NCBI GenBank assembly: GCA_943349395.1
Contig: CALQZH010000001.1
Coordinates: forward strand, 19,275-64,096
Reading direction: 5' to 3'
DNA from: Parcubacteria group bacterium
GTDB taxonomy: Bacteria; Patescibacteriota; Minisyncoccia; UBA6257; UBA11618
DNA: 44,822 nt
Below the pieces are notes generated by a model, which was not told the DNA's origin, ran no database searches, and saw only the letters and a list, made by a program, of their open reading frames with translations. Shown one piece after another: positions 17,987 through 28,938 of this stretch (the first letter of the stretch is position 1; each line of letters opens with the position of its first letter). A program made the translations under genes and the position numbers.

Positions 17987-18150
17987 GTGGATATCGAACC
18001 AGACGGCGCCAATTTTTCCCAAGAGCGAGGCGATTGGATGAAAAATTGAGCGTTTCGACCCGCAGGGAGAGGCGATTCCACATGGGGACACACATAAACC
18101 AATACCCCTAACGAGGGGTATTGGTTTATGTGTCTATGGAATCGAACCAG
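17987..18150. repeat. T-arm-bounded repeat array (cluster B): inverted T-arm, core, 20-nt copy of tRNA-Arg 3' end, second hairpin, second inverted T-arm
   Basis: GTGGATATCGAACCAG at 17987; CGATTCCACATGGGGACACA at 17922-17941 is repeated exactly at 18073-18092; hairpin ACACATAAACCAATACCCCT-AACG-AGGGGTATTGGTTTATGTGT 18090-18133; ATGGAATCGAACCAG at 18136. Confidence 0.93.
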
Positions 18151-18174
18151 AATAGAACCCTTTTTAGGGGGTTT

Positions 18175-18711
18175 TTAAGCGACTGTAAAAAAAAGAAAGA
18201 TAAGAAAAAAATGGATTCCTAAGACAATCGACATCGGTCGATATATCTGATTGAATCCGTATTTTACGGTATACGTTATGAATGTGGAAATAATGAATAA
18301 GACAGCCAGGGCGAGGTATAAGAGAAGGAAGAGAAAAGCCCCGAACCCCACCTCCCTCCCAGAAGGATAAAGGAACCAAAAAGCAACGCTTCCTAATATC
18401 AAAAATGACAAAGGACTGAACATTAGGAAGAAAAAGAGAAGTCGGCCTTTTCGGGTTAATTGGCCTTCTATGGCCGTATCAGCTTCGTTCGGAGCCGATA
18501 TGATATTTTGCTGATTATTTTTGCGATCATGGATCAGTGTTGCTATGAATCCTATTGCGAAGAATATTGGCACTGTGATAATCGTGATCGTGTTAAGGCT
18601 TGGATAGGAGAAAAAATGAAAAGTAAGAGAGTCGATTATGACAAGAAGGTAGAAAAAGGCAACCGCTATAAGGCCGAAACAAAGGGATTTGACAGCGCTA
18701 CGTAACCACAT
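18175..18711 (-). CDS. orphan AT-rich multi-pass membrane protein located between two tRNA-linked arrays
   Basis: 178-aa ORF MWLRSAVKSLCFGLIAVAFFYLLVIIDSL... with about 5 TM segments; lower GC than its surroundings. Confidence 0.7.
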   Translation of the reverse strand: MWLRSAVKSLCFGLIAVAFFYLLVIIDSLTFHFFSYPSLNTITIITVPIFFAIGFIATLIHDRKNNQQNIISAPNEADTAIEGQLTRKGRLLFFFLMFSPLSFLILGSVAFWFLYPSGREVGFGAFLFLLLYLALAVLFIISTFITYTVKYGFNQIYRPMSIVLGIHFFLIFLFFTVA

Positions 18712-18825
18712 GGTCTGATTATATACTTGTTATGGCCTTAATAAAAAATCGAGCATATATTGGGTGCGTAGGGATGAACAGATTGATTTTCTCCGAGGAA
18801 AATCATATGATAATCCCCATAGAGC

Positions 18826-18896
18826 GCGGGTATAGTACAATGGTAGTACGTTTGGTTGCCAATCAAAATACACGGGTTCGATTCCCGTTACCCGCT
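18826..18896 (+). tRNA. tRNA-Gly(GCC)
   Basis: GCGGGTATAGTACAATGGTAGTACGTTTGGTTGCCAATCAAAATACACGGGTTCGATTCCCGTTACCCGCT. Confidence 0.93.
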
Positions 18897-18901
18897 CAAG
18901 C

Positions 18902-18943
18902 TGATACTTAAAACCCCCATTACAATGGGGGTTTTAAGTATCA
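18902..18943. repeat. perfect 19-bp hairpin, 4-nt loop, immediately 3' of tRNA-Gly
   Basis: TGATACTTAAAACCCCCAT-TACA-ATGGGGGTTTTAAGTATCA. Confidence 0.97.
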
Positions 18944-18958
18944 GTGTGAAATGGATAT

Positions 18959-19162
18959 CGGGAATCGAACCGTAGGTCCCCTGTTTTCAAGAAGGCCTGT
19001 GGCCGACTATGAAAACAGCGACCTCGAGCGGAGCGAGAGGCGATTCCCGTTTTCAATTAATAATGAGATCTAACCGTAGGTCCCCTGTTTTCAAGAAGGC
19101 TCGCGGCCGACTATAAAAACAGCGACCTCGATCCGCCAACTGGCGGAGAGAGGCGATTCCCG
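18959..19162. repeat. T-arm-bounded repeat array (cluster C), two tandem core units
   Basis: CGGGAATCGAACCGTAGGTCCCCTGTTTTCAAGAAGGC...GCCGACTATGAAAACAGCGACCTCG...GAGAGGCGATTCCCG, repeated as CCGTAGGTCCCCTGTTTTCAAGAAGGC...GCCGACTATAAAAACAGCGACCTCG...AGAGAGGCGATTCCCG. Confidence 0.95.
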
Positions 19163-19209
19163 CTTCATTGGCGAGAAATCATCATCAGGAATATTATAAA
19201 TACAAGATA

Positions 19210-19719
19210 ATGACCTTTTTCAATAACACGCGGCGGACGGTGAAATTAGCTTCTTTCGGGGGCGTGGTCGCGTTCCTTGGTTTTATTTTTGCTGGAGTTG
19301 ATAGTGTTAGTGGTATTGCTCTGGGGATTTCTTCCGTTATCGTCGCTCTTCTTATCGCATTCTCTTTTCTCTTGCCCGGCGGGTTCGCGGGGGTTTCTCT
19401 GATACTTTCATATTTTGCATGGGCATTCCTATTGAGCTTCTTAGATCCCCACGCGAGTTTTAACGAGGGCATTATCCTCATATTCATACCGTACTGCATC
19501 ATCACCTTTTCTTATGTATATTTGATAGGAACAGTGAGGAAGCATGATGAGAGTCGGGATATCGTTGTGCAGGGCAGGCAGGCGCCGAAGCAAAGCCTTG
19601 GGATTTTTCTAGGGAAATTCGTAATGGTATTCATCTTGATAGCTCTTGGAATATATGGCTTTTCCTATTTGATAGAAGGCACCTTCATAGACAGGATTAT
19701 AAATAGCATTATTCCCTAG
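19210..19719 (+). CDS. orphan membrane protein flanked on both sides by T-arm fragments
   Basis: MTFFNNTRRTVKLASFGGVVAFLGFIFAGVDSVSGIALGISSVIVALLIAFSFLL...; CGATTCCCG copies at 19153 (upstream) and 19725/19745 (downstream). Confidence 0.7.
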   Translation: MTFFNNTRRTVKLASFGGVVAFLGFIFAGVDSVSGIALGISSVIVALLIAFSFLLPGGFAGVSLILSYFAWAFLLSFLDPHASFNEGIILIFIPYCIITFSYVYLIGTVRKHDESRDIVVQGRQAPKQSLGIFLGKFVMVFILIALGIYGFSYLIEGTFIDRIINSIIP

Positions 19720-19720
19720 A

Positions 19721-19753
19721 AGGGGCGATTCCCGTTTACAATAAGCGATTCCC
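19721..19753. repeat. two further T-arm 3'-half fragments (AGGGGCGATTCCCG, AAGCGATTCCCG)
   Basis: Direct copies of the element terminus downstream of the 19210-19719 ORF. Confidence 0.8.
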
Positions 19754-19754
19754 G

Positions 19755-20303
19755 TCACCTCTCTCCTCCTTGCGCTCGCGCGAATTCTTGGAGCGCGGCA
19801 CGTTGGGATTCGTGAAGATGGGCCCCTGGGCGTTGGGTTTGTATGAGAGCGAACGCTTCTTCGGGCGACTTCCCCTTCTTCACGAGATACGCGGCAACGA
19901 GGGTGGGCGCCCTGCCGTGCCCGTTCTTGCAGTGCACATACACCTTCTTTCCCATGGCAACGATTTTTTCGAGTGCGGAAACTCCGAGCTCGAATTGGTC
20001 CGGGGTGGGGGGCATATGGTCGTGTACGGGAATCCACGCAAAAAAGGCGACGCCGAAAGGGGCATCAACCCGTTCTTCTTCTAAGGAGATATCCGCAACG
20101 ATCCCCTCTCGCAGGAGCACTTCGTCAAAGTGCGTTTGACAGCATTGGTTCGTGCCGATATAGATGCCATCGGCAATATGGTTATAATCGAGAGCCTTCT
20201 TGAATAGATGCATAGGGGGATCGAATGATTGCATGGTAGCACATAGCGGAATTTTTTGATTTTGGAATTCGTCTATGGAATAAAAAAAGTCCGACCACTC
20301 CAT
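19755..20303 (-). CDS. dual-specificity protein phosphatase-like protein
   Basis: IADGIYIGTNQCCQTHFDEVLLREGIVADISLEEERVD...KKVYVHCKNGHGRAPTLVAAYLVKKGKSPEEAFALIQTQRPG (HCx5R motif); start uncertain (20303 or 20234). Confidence 0.88.
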   Translation of the reverse strand: MEWSDFFYSIDEFQNQKIPLCATMQSFDPPMHLFKKALDYNHIADGIYIGTNQCCQTHFDEVLLREGIVADISLEEERVDAPFGVAFFAWIPVHDHMPPTPDQFELGVSALEKIVAMGKKVYVHCKNGHGRAPTLVAAYLVKKGKSPEEAFALIQTQRPGAHLHESQRAALQEFARAQGGER

Positions 20304-20336
20304 TGGCCGGACATCTGCTCCCCTTGCGGGAAGTCT

Positions 20337-20516
20337 TTAGCGTTTCTGCCGCTCGGGCTCGTCTGCCATAGGGTCGAAAAGCTCGTGCGCAATGAGCGGA
20401 CCGCGGGGGTCCATGATATCGGAGGCGGGGTTCTCGCGCTGCTCGGCCCTGTCTTCGGGCGTCGGGCGCATGCCGTCGCGCGTTCCGTGAATGAGCCATC
20501 TCAATCGTTCGTGCAT
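20337..20516 (-). CDS. small 59-aa protein MHERLRWLIHGTRDGMRPTPEDRAEQRENPASDIMDPRGPLIAHELFDPMADEPERQKR
   Basis: Own translation; compact ORF between two minus-strand genes. Confidence 0.5.
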   Translation of the reverse strand: MHERLRWLIHGTRDGMRPTPEDRAEQRENPASDIMDPRGPLIAHELFDPMADEPERQKR

Positions 20517-20583
20517 CGTCCTTCTTTCTTCGGGATGCGGAGAATCATCTCCGTGATACTGAGCCGGTCGAGCGAGGTATTCA

Positions 20584-21189
20584 TTACGGGTATCGTAGAT
20601 CCATCGCTTCCTTGAATCGGAATTCCCGGATGATATCCGGCATGAGGTCGCTAACCTCTTGCTCCATGGGATCGTCGCGATGCTCGAGGGTGCTCCCCTG
20701 CAGCGGCCGCATGCCGAAGCGATACTGCTTCGCGTGCAGGCATTCCTCGATAGTCTGGAGGGCCATCACGTGGAACGCGGGGAGATCCGGCACGTAGTCC
20801 GGCATATGGCCGAAACGCACCAGGTCTCCGCAGTGAGCGTGCTTCATGGCGCGCACGACAAAGACATTCGTGACATAGAGTACAGGTTCCCTGGCCGGAA
20901 GGCTTTCGCCGACAAACATGCGGTTGAAGGAAATGGCTCCTGCGCTGTCGGTTGCATCGCATGCGAAAACGAGATCGTAAGGGGTCGTACGGAATCCCCA
21001 TATCTCGTGCGCGAAGTCCACGCCCTGCTTCATCGCGTCGATGAGGCGATAGAGCGAGGAGCTCGTTACCCAGGGGTAGAGTCCGGTTTTTTGGACGTGG
21101 TCGTCTTGGGAGATGATGGTTAGGAGGTCGTGGAATGGCTGATTCGGAGGGGGATGTAAGAGCGTACGGAGTTGGCCGAGCGCGTTCAT
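20584..21189 (-). CDS. hypothetical protein
   Basis: 201-aa uninterrupted ORF. Confidence 0.65.
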   Translation of the reverse strand: MNALGQLRTLLHPPPNQPFHDLLTIISQDDHVQKTGLYPWVTSSSLYRLIDAMKQGVDFAHEIWGFRTTPYDLVFACDATDSAGAISFNRMFVGESLPAREPVLYVTNVFVVRAMKHAHCGDLVRFGHMPDYVPDLPAFHVMALQTIEECLHAKQYRFGMRPLQGSTLEHRDDPMEQEVSDLMPDIIREFRFKEAMDLRYP

Positions 21190-21306
21190 GGGGTTCCTTT
21201 CGATGGTTGGCGTGTCGAAGATCTACGTCCCCATGATCGGTTTTTCAATGCAAAAAGTCAATAAAAACAAGCTTATTCAAGCCTCTTATGGGGTGGATGG
21301 GATGGG

Positions 21307-21336
21307 TTGACAATATTGATATTAGTATGGTATAAT
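21307..21336 (+). promoter_or_regulatory. consensus sigma-70 promoter TTGACA-N18-TATAAT
   Basis: TTGACA 21307-21312 and TATAAT 21331-21336 upstream of the ORF at 21422. Confidence 0.8.
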
Positions 21337-21421
21337 ATACATGTAGAGAGTAAGACGAGATCCTGCTCCGCGTGGTGCGGAATAGGACGGAAATCCTTGA
21401 AAATTCGTTGGAGACGAAATC

Positions 21422-21736
21422 ATGCAGGCGTTGAAATGGATTCGTGAAGTGGCGATGTTCTTCTTCTTTGGAAGCTTCGTCGTGGGCGGGGGCCTCGGCC
21501 TCGTGTGGCTCGGAGGCAGTGATCTTCCTATGGTACGAACGCTCGCGATGCTCGGAGCATTCGTGTTCTGCCTTACGGCCACGATCCAGATGCTCATCAC
21601 CGCGTTTCTGTGGATGAGCGGCTGGGAGATCGGCAAGGTGGAAGGAGCTCCCGATGCCTGGGATGAATTCTACTACGCACAGATGGTGGCCGCCGGATGG
21701 CACGTCGGACAAAACGGCTGGGAAAAGAATGCGTGA
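21422..21736 (+). CDS. small two-TM membrane protein
   Basis: 104 aa; promoter upstream, terminator downstream. Confidence 0.7.
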   Translation: MQALKWIREVAMFFFFGSFVVGGGLGLVWLGGSDLPMVRTLAMLGAFVFCLTATIQMLITAFLWMSGWEIGKVEGAPDAWDEFYYAQMVAAGWHVGQNGWEKNA

Positions 21737-21760
21737 GGCCGGAACGGCCTCGTTCACGAG

Positions 21761-21799
21761 GCTCGCTCGGACTTCGGTCCGGACGAGCTTCATTTTTTG
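21761..21799 (+). terminator. hairpin GCTCGCTCGGACTTCGGTCCGGACGAGC followed by T-run
   Basis: Stem-loop plus ATTTTTT. Confidence 0.7.
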
Positions 21800-21817
21800 G
21801 AGGAAGGAGCATGAAGG

Positions 21818-22003
21818 ATGAAGGCAGTGAGGAGAATTCCGTGGTGCGTGGTGCTCTTCGTGGGTGCCATGGCATGCTTCGCCTGGTCTGCGGTCGCCTC
21901 GGGCCAGGCAGGGATTACGAAGGGCATGTCGGTCGTAGGGTTAGGAGCGCTTCTCGTCGCGCGCGTATCCCTTGGCGGTACTCGCGTGCCAAGAAAAGGA
22001 TAA
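21818..22003 (+). CDS. small membrane protein, 61 aa
   Basis: RBS GGAGGAAGGAG upstream; MKAVRRIPWCVVLFVGAMACFAWSAVASGQAG... Confidence 0.55.
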   Translation: MKAVRRIPWCVVLFVGAMACFAWSAVASGQAGITKGMSVVGLGALLVARVSLGGTRVPRKG

Positions 22004-22085
22004 AGCCCCGGTAAGGAGACGGGGTTCCAAACGGCGTCGTCGGATCAGGTTGATCCGGCGGCGCTATTTTTATTTTCGCATCTGC

Positions 22086-22135
22086 GGAAATAATCCTCCG
22101 AATCCGCCAGCTGGCGGAGAAGGAGGATTATTTCC
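22086..22135. terminator. bidirectional hairpin GGAAATAATCCTCC...GGAGGATTATTTCC with nested TCCGCCAGCTGGCGGA palindrome in the loop
   Basis: 14-bp perfect outer stem and 16-nt perfect inner palindrome, at the end of tyrS. Confidence 0.85.
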
Positions 22136-22136
22136 T

Positions 22137-23279
22137 TTATTTGATCTTCAGCCTGAACGCCTTAAGCTTGCCTATCTGGAGCACGTCGCCGTCCGTTATA
22201 GCGATAGTCGCGTCGGGATTCGCCTGCGCCGCGCCGGCGATTTTCACGCCCCCCTGTTCCACGAGTCGCCGCGCTTCTGCCTTGCTTTTCACCTCCGCGA
22301 GCATGAGCAGGGCGATTATCGGGACTTCTGCTTCCGTGAGGTAGAGATCCGGCATATCCGTCGGCAATCCGCCCTTCGAGAATTTCCGTATGAAATCGGC
22401 CTCTGCCCGCTCCCCTGCCCCGGCGCCGTGGTACATGGTCGTGAGCGTGCGGGCGAGAAGCGCTTTCGCGTCGCGCGGGCTCGCGCCCTCCGGCATCGCG
22501 ACATCGGTCAGGAGCGCGAAGTATTTCGGCATGAGCGCGTCGGGAGCGCTCATGATCTTCCCGAACATGTCATCGGGCGCATCATTCAGGGCTATATAGT
22601 TGCCGAGACTTTTCGACATCTTCTTCTCCCCATCCGTTCCTTCGATGAGCGGGAGCATCATCACATCCTGCTCGTCCATGCCGAAGGCGCGCTGTACGCG
22701 CCTCCCCATAAGCATATTGAACGTCTGGTCGGTACCGCCAAGCTCGACATCGGCCTTGACCGCGACGGAGTCATATCCCTGCATGAGAGGGTATAGGATT
22801 TCCAGCATGCTGATATCCGCATCCTCCGCGATGCGCTTCTTGAAATCGCCGCGGTGCAAGACCTGCTGGACGGTCACCTTGCTCATGAGTTCGATGAGCC
22901 TGGGCAAGGATTCGCCGAGCCACTCGCTATTGCGCCTGATTTCCGCCTTCGAGATATCCACGACTCTGCCTGCCTGGGCGAGATACGTTTCAAGGTTTGC
23001 GGCGACTTCGTCCTTCGTAAGCGTTGGCCGTGTTACGGACTTCCCTGTCGGGTCGCCGATCATAGCCGTGAAGTCGCCTATGATGAGCACGGCCTGGTGC
23101 CCCGCATCCTGGAACGCGCGGAGTTTCCTGAGGGGTACGGTGTGCCCGAGGTGCAGGTCGGGTGCAGTGGGGTCGATGCCGAACTTTACCCGGAGCTTTT
23201 TCCCGGACGCGAGCGCGGCTTCGAGGTGGGCCTTGTCGGCGATCTCTTCTGCGTCCGCGAAAAGGCTAGACGGCTTCAT
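22137..23279 (-). CDS. tyrS: tyrosyl-tRNA synthetase
   Basis: VKFGIDPTAPDLHLGHTVPLRKLRAFQDAGH...GGTDQTFNMLMGR...DGEKKMSKSLGNYIAL. Confidence 0.97.
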   Translation of the reverse strand: MKPSSLFADAEEIADKAHLEAALASGKKLRVKFGIDPTAPDLHLGHTVPLRKLRAFQDAGHQAVLIIGDFTAMIGDPTGKSVTRPTLTKDEVAANLETYLAQAGRVVDISKAEIRRNSEWLGESLPRLIELMSKVTVQQVLHRGDFKKRIAEDADISMLEILYPLMQGYDSVAVKADVELGGTDQTFNMLMGRRVQRAFGMDEQDVMMLPLIEGTDGEKKMSKSLGNYIALNDAPDDMFGKIMSAPDALMPKYFALLTDVAMPEGASPRDAKALLARTLTTMYHGAGAGERAEADFIRKFSKGGLPTDMPDLYLTEAEVPIIALLMLAEVKSKAEARRLVEQGGVKIAGAAQANPDATIAITDGDVLQIGKLKAFRLKIK

Positions 23280-23787
23280 AGGGCGTTGCGGCGAGGAAGA
23301 ATGCGACGGTCGCGAAGGCGATGAGCGGCACGGGCAGCATGCCCGCGAGGGCGCCGATGAGTATTAAAAGGGCGTTCGCGGAGAGGCTGACTACGATCGC
23401 GTGGCCGATATTGCGCACGAGGTCGCTCTCGGCGCGCCAAAGGAGGCGGTTGGCGAGCATATAGCCGAAGGAAAAGAGGGCAATGCCGGTGTCGATGAAC
23501 CACGCGGCCAAGGCGGGCGAGGCGCTGGCAGACGAGAGGCCGATCATGACGATCGCCGCTCCTCCCAAGCCGGTCGCGGCCATTGCCGATCGGCGGGTCT
23601 GCCGGGCATGCGCGTGCCTGCCGTACGCGAGCGCGGCGAAAGAGAAGATGACGGTGAGAACGAGGAGGGTGGCGTAGGGGGTCGCGGCGAACGCCGGCGC
23701 TATCTGCCCGCGCACGAAGGGGTACAGGGCCACGCTCCCGGTGAGCCCCGCGAAGAACACGTACTCCCAGAAGCGGAGGCGGATCAT
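23266..23787 (-). CDS. multi-pass membrane protein
   Basis: 173 aa with several TM segments, overlapping neighbouring genes in the same operon direction. Confidence 0.7.
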   Translation of the reverse strand: MIRLRFWEYVFFAGLTGSVALYPFVRGQIAPAFAATPYATLLVLTVIFSFAALAYGRHAHARQTRRSAMAATGLGGAAIVMIGLSSASASPALAAWFIDTGIALFSFGYMLANRLLWRAESDLVRNIGHAIVVSLSANALLILIGALAGMLPVPLIAFATVAFFLAATPYEAV

Positions 23788-24374
23788 TTGCGGTTCTTGA
23801 TTATCTCGTCGATCACGCCGTACTCCTTCGCCTCTTCGGCAGTGAGATAGAAGTCGCGGTCGGTGTCTTTCTCGATCTTCGCCAGGGTCTTCCCGGTATG
23901 GTGCATGATGATGGCGTTCAGGCGCGCCTTGGTCTTCAGGATATGCTTCGCGCTGATTTCGATGTCGCTCGCCTGCCCCTGCGTGCCGCCCATGACCTGG
24001 TGCAGGAGGACCTCGGAGTTCGGCAGCGCGAAGCGCTTGCCCTTCGCGCCCGCGGCGAGGAGTACGGCGCCCATCGAGGCCGCGATGCCCACGCAGACGG
24101 TCGAGACTGCCGGCTTCACGTATTGCATGGTGTCGTATATGGCGAGGCCCGCGGACACCGATCCGCCGGGGGTGTTCACGTACACGGTGATGTCCTTCTT
24201 CGCATCCTCGTGCTCGAGGAAGAGGAGCTGGGCGATCACGGTGTTCGCGAGGCCGTCAGTGACCGGCCCGGATATAAAAACGATGCGCTCCTTCAAGAGC
24301 CGCGAGTAGATGTCGTATGCGCGCTCGCCTTGCGGCGACTTCTCAATGACTGTCGGTACCAAGTAGTTGTGCAT
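23784..24374 (-). CDS. clpP: ATP-dependent Clp protease proteolytic subunit
   Basis: [77 protein letters not shown]. Confidence 0.97.
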   Translation of the reverse strand: MHNYLVPTVIEKSPQGERAYDIYSRLLKERIVFISGPVTDGLANTVIAQLLFLEHEDAKKDITVYVNTPGGSVSAGLAIYDTMQYVKPAVSTVCVGIAASMGAVLLAAGAKGKRFALPNSEVLLHQVMGGTQGQASDIEISAKHILKTKARLNAIIMHHTGKTLAKIEKDTDRDFYLTAEEAKEYGVIDEIIKNRK

Positions 24375-25524
24375 AGACGTTCTTCTGCTGGATTCTCTCA
24401 TAAATATAGTCGTGGAGCCGTTTCGCGTCAACGGGTTCCGGGCCTTTCGCGCCGGCATTGTAATGCGCGATCTCCTTCGCGACCTCATCGTCGGCGGGCT
24501 GTATCCCCTCTTTCTCGGCGATCTCGTAGATCACGAGATGCTGGGCGATCTTCCGCTTCGCGGCGTCGTCCGTGAGGGACGGGTCCTGCTCCTTGATCCG
24601 CACGATCATGGGCGCGGGGATGTCGATTGTCGCGGCATCCGATATCGCCTCGAGCGCCTTCTGCGCCGCGGCTTCGTCCTCGTGCTGGGCCTTCTCGGCG
24701 AGGATCCCGGCGCGCATATTCGTCGCGAGCTCCTCGAACGTCTTGATCGAGCCGAGCGATTGGGCGAATGTGTCGTCTGCCGGGGGCAGGACGCGGTCGA
24801 AAACCTTATTGACCGTCACGTCGAAGGTTATTTCCTTCCCGCGGAGACTTTCCTTCCAATAGTCGGCCGGCCCCGTGAGCGCGAATGCGAGCGTCTGCTC
24901 GGCCGTCACGCCTATGAGCTTATCCTCGAATCCGGGCATGAAGTGGCCGTTGCCGAGCACGAAGCGGTCGTGGTGAGGCTTCGTGTCCTCCGAGCTCGTC
25001 ATGTCGATGTCGATCACATTCCCCTTCGCGGCGGGCGTCGCGAGTTCCGCGAGCGTCGCGCGCGAGGTGCGGAGCCATAGGAGCGCGTCCTCGAGCTCCT
25101 TGTCGGTGACCGCAAGCGCCGCCTTCTTCGTAGCGAGCGCGGCCCGCTCCTTCTCGGCGATTTTCGCATAGCCGGAAATATCGACTTCCGGAAAGAGGGA
25201 GAGCGTCGCGACATAGGAGAATGCCGCCGGATCCTCCTTGATCTCTATGCGCGGCCGGTCGATGATCGTCCAATCATTCGCCTCCGCGGCTTCGGCGAGC
25301 GTGACCTTCACGGCGCGCTCCGCCGCGTCGTCGAACACGGCCTTGGGACTGATCGCCTCGCGCGCGAGGGACTCGGGCACCATGCCCGGGCGGAATCCCT
25401 TTATGGCGAGCTCCGCCCGGCGCGCTTCGAACGCGCGGTCCATATACGCCTTGAATTCGGCGAGATCGATCGAGACGGAAAGCTCGACGCCCGATCCGGG
25501 AAGTTTCTTGAACGATGATGTCAT
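24343..25524 (-). CDS. tig: trigger factor
   Basis: [54 protein letters not shown]-terminal helical domain. Confidence 0.9.
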   Translation of the reverse strand: MTSSFKKLPGSGVELSVSIDLAEFKAYMDRAFEARRAELAIKGFRPGMVPESLAREAISPKAVFDDAAERAVKVTLAEAAEANDWTIIDRPRIEIKEDPAAFSYVATLSLFPEVDISGYAKIAEKERAALATKKAALAVTDKELEDALLWLRTSRATLAELATPAAKGNVIDIDMTSSEDTKPHHDRFVLGNGHFMPGFEDKLIGVTAEQTLAFALTGPADYWKESLRGKEITFDVTVNKVFDRVLPPADDTFAQSLGSIKTFEELATNMRAGILAEKAQHEDEAAAQKALEAISDAATIDIPAPMIVRIKEQDPSLTDDAAKRKIAQHLVIYEIAEKEGIQPADDEVAKEIAHYNAGAKGPEPVDAKRLHDYIYERIQQKNVYAQLLGTDSH

Positions 25525-25568
25525 AGCGGGGTTTTTCTAACTGCTGATCACTGAAAACTAACCACTCG

Positions 25569-27551
25569 TTAAAGGAACGGGACGAGGAGGAGCGCGACGA
25601 TGTTCGCGACCTTGATCAAGGGGTTGATCGCCGGGCCCGCGGTGTCCTTGTAGGGGTCGCCCACGGTGTCCCCTGTTACGGCTGCCTTGTGCGCGTCCGA
25701 TCCCTTGCCGCCGAAGTGGCCGTCCTCGATGTACTTCTTCGCGTTGTCCCAGGCGCCGCCGCCAGTGGTCATCGAGATGCCGAGGAAGAGGCCGGAGGTG
25801 ATGATGCCGATCAGGAGGCCACCCAAGGCCTGCGCGCCGAGGAAGTGGCCGACCGCGATCACGCCGACGATCGGGATGAGCGCGGGCACGACCATCTTCT
25901 TCAATGCCGCGCGGGTCACGATGTCGACCGCCTGGCCGTAGTCGGGAAGGGCCGTGCCTTCCATGATGCCGGGGATCTGCCGGAACTGGCGGCGGATCTC
26001 GTCGACGACCGCGCTCGCGGTCACGCCCACGGCGCGCATGGTGACGCCGCTGAAGAGGTACGGGAGCGAGGCGCCGAGGAGGAGGCCTATCAGGACGAGG
26101 GGGTTCGTGAGGTCGAAGCTCGCCATGGCGCCGCCCGTTTTCGGAAGCGCTTCGGCATAGCTCGCGAAGAGCACCATGGCCGCGAGGCCTGCGGAGCCGA
26201 TGGCATAGCCCTTGGTGACCGCCTTCGTGGTGTTGCCGACGGCGTCGAGCTCGTCGGTGATCTTCCTGACTTCCGCGGATGCCTTGCTCATCTCGGCGAT
26301 GCCGCCGGCATTGTCGGTGATGGGACCGAAGGAGTCGATGGCGACGATGATGCCGGTTGAGGAAAGCATGGCGACGGTCGCGAGGGCGACGCCCACGATG
26401 CCCATGGCGAAGTACGCGGCGAATATCGCGGCGCACACGACGAGGACGGGCATGAAGGTCGACTCCATGCCGACCGCGAGGCCCATGATGACGTTCGTGC
26501 CGTGGCCCGACCGGGACGCTTCGGCTATCGCCTTAACGGGCGCGAATTTCTTGGAGGTATAGTAGTCGGTGATCATGACGAGCAGGCCGGTGACGATAAG
26601 GCCGATCGCGAGGCTCCAGAGGACGTGCGGAATATCCTGGGGTGCCATGGCGAAGCCCGTTGTTTGCCAGAGATCGGTCACAGTGAACCAGAAGAATGCG
26701 GCGGAAAGCACGAGCGAGGCGACGAGGCCCTTGTAGAGCGCGCCCATCACATCCTGCGATTTCCCGAGCGATACGAAGAATACGCCGATGAGCGAGGCGA
26801 CGATCGAGACGCCGCCCAAGACGAGCGGGAGCGGGCTCTGTACGAGGAGAAGCGCGGCGATCATCGAGACCGCGTAGGTCTCGAAGAGGTCCGCGGCCAT
26901 GCCGGCGCAGTCGCTCACGTTGTCCCCTACCAGGTCGGCGATGACGCCGGGGTTTCTCGGATCATCTTCGGGGATGCCCGCTTCCACCTTGCCCACGAGG
27001 TCCGTGCCGACGTCGGCCGCCTTCGTGAAGATGCCGCCGCCCAGCCGGGCGAATACGGAGATGAGGCTCGCGCCGAATCCGAGGCCGATCAAGGAGCTTA
27101 TGTTGCCGCCTGTCGCGAGCGTGAGGCCGGCGACGGATGCGAGCGCCAAGGCGACGACGAGGAAGCCGGTTACGGATCCCGCGCGGAATGCGAGCGAGAG
27201 CGCGGGCGCGAGGCCCTTATGCGCGGCCTGGGCCGTCTTCGCGTTCGCGCGCACGGCCACGTTCATGCCGATATAGCCCGCGGCGCCCGAGGCGATCGCG
27301 CCGATAGCGAAGCCCATCGCGGTCGTCTGGCCGAGATAATGCCAAATCACGAGCGCGAGCGGCACGGCCACGAGGGTGATCGTGAAATACTGGCGGTTGA
27401 GAAACGCGGCGGATCCCGTCTGGATCGCGCGGGAGATGCGCCTCATCTCCTCGTTGCCCGAGGACTGGGCGTTCATGCGGATGACGGTGTATGCGCTGTA
27501 GGCTATCGCGAGCGCTACGGGTCCGAAAATGAGGTAGTTGATCGTATTCAT
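25569..27551 (-). CDS. hppA: membrane-bound ion-translocating pyrophosphatase
   Basis: [86 protein letters not shown]...[28 protein letters not shown]. Confidence 0.98.
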   Translation of the reverse strand: MNTINYLIFGPVALAIAYSAYTVIRMNAQSSGNEEMRRISRAIQTGSAAFLNRQYFTITLVAVPLALVIWHYLGQTTAMGFAIGAIASGAAGYIGMNVAVRANAKTAQAAHKGLAPALSLAFRAGSVTGFLVVALALASVAGLTLATGGNISSLIGLGFGASLISVFARLGGGIFTKAADVGTDLVGKVEAGIPEDDPRNPGVIADLVGDNVSDCAGMAADLFETYAVSMIAALLLVQSPLPLVLGGVSIVASLIGVFFVSLGKSQDVMGALYKGLVASLVLSAAFFWFTVTDLWQTTGFAMAPQDIPHVLWSLAIGLIVTGLLVMITDYYTSKKFAPVKAIAEASRSGHGTNVIMGLAVGMESTFMPVLVVCAAIFAAYFAMGIVGVALATVAMLSSTGIIVAIDSFGPITDNAGGIAEMSKASAEVRKITDELDAVGNTTKAVTKGYAIGSAGLAAMVLFASYAEALPKTGGAMASFDLTNPLVLIGLLLGASLPYLFSGVTMRAVGVTASAVVDEIRRQFRQIPGIMEGTALPDYGQAVDIVTRAALKKMVVPALIPIVGVIAVGHFLGAQALGGLLIGIITSGLFLGISMTTGGGAWDNAKKYIEDGHFGGKGSDAHKAAVTGDTVGDPYKDTAGPAINPLIKVANIVALLLVPFL

Positions 27552-27576
27552 TGGTGTGTATGTATGATTCGTTTTC

Positions 27577-28836
<1,260 letters not shown>

Positions 28837-28938
28837 GATGCGGAGTGATTAGTTTGTATGGCGGTCGGATAGGCGCTTGAAAATGATAATGGCCGCCCAC
28901 TCGGACAGCCAGTCAGTCGCATACCCTCAATATCGATA

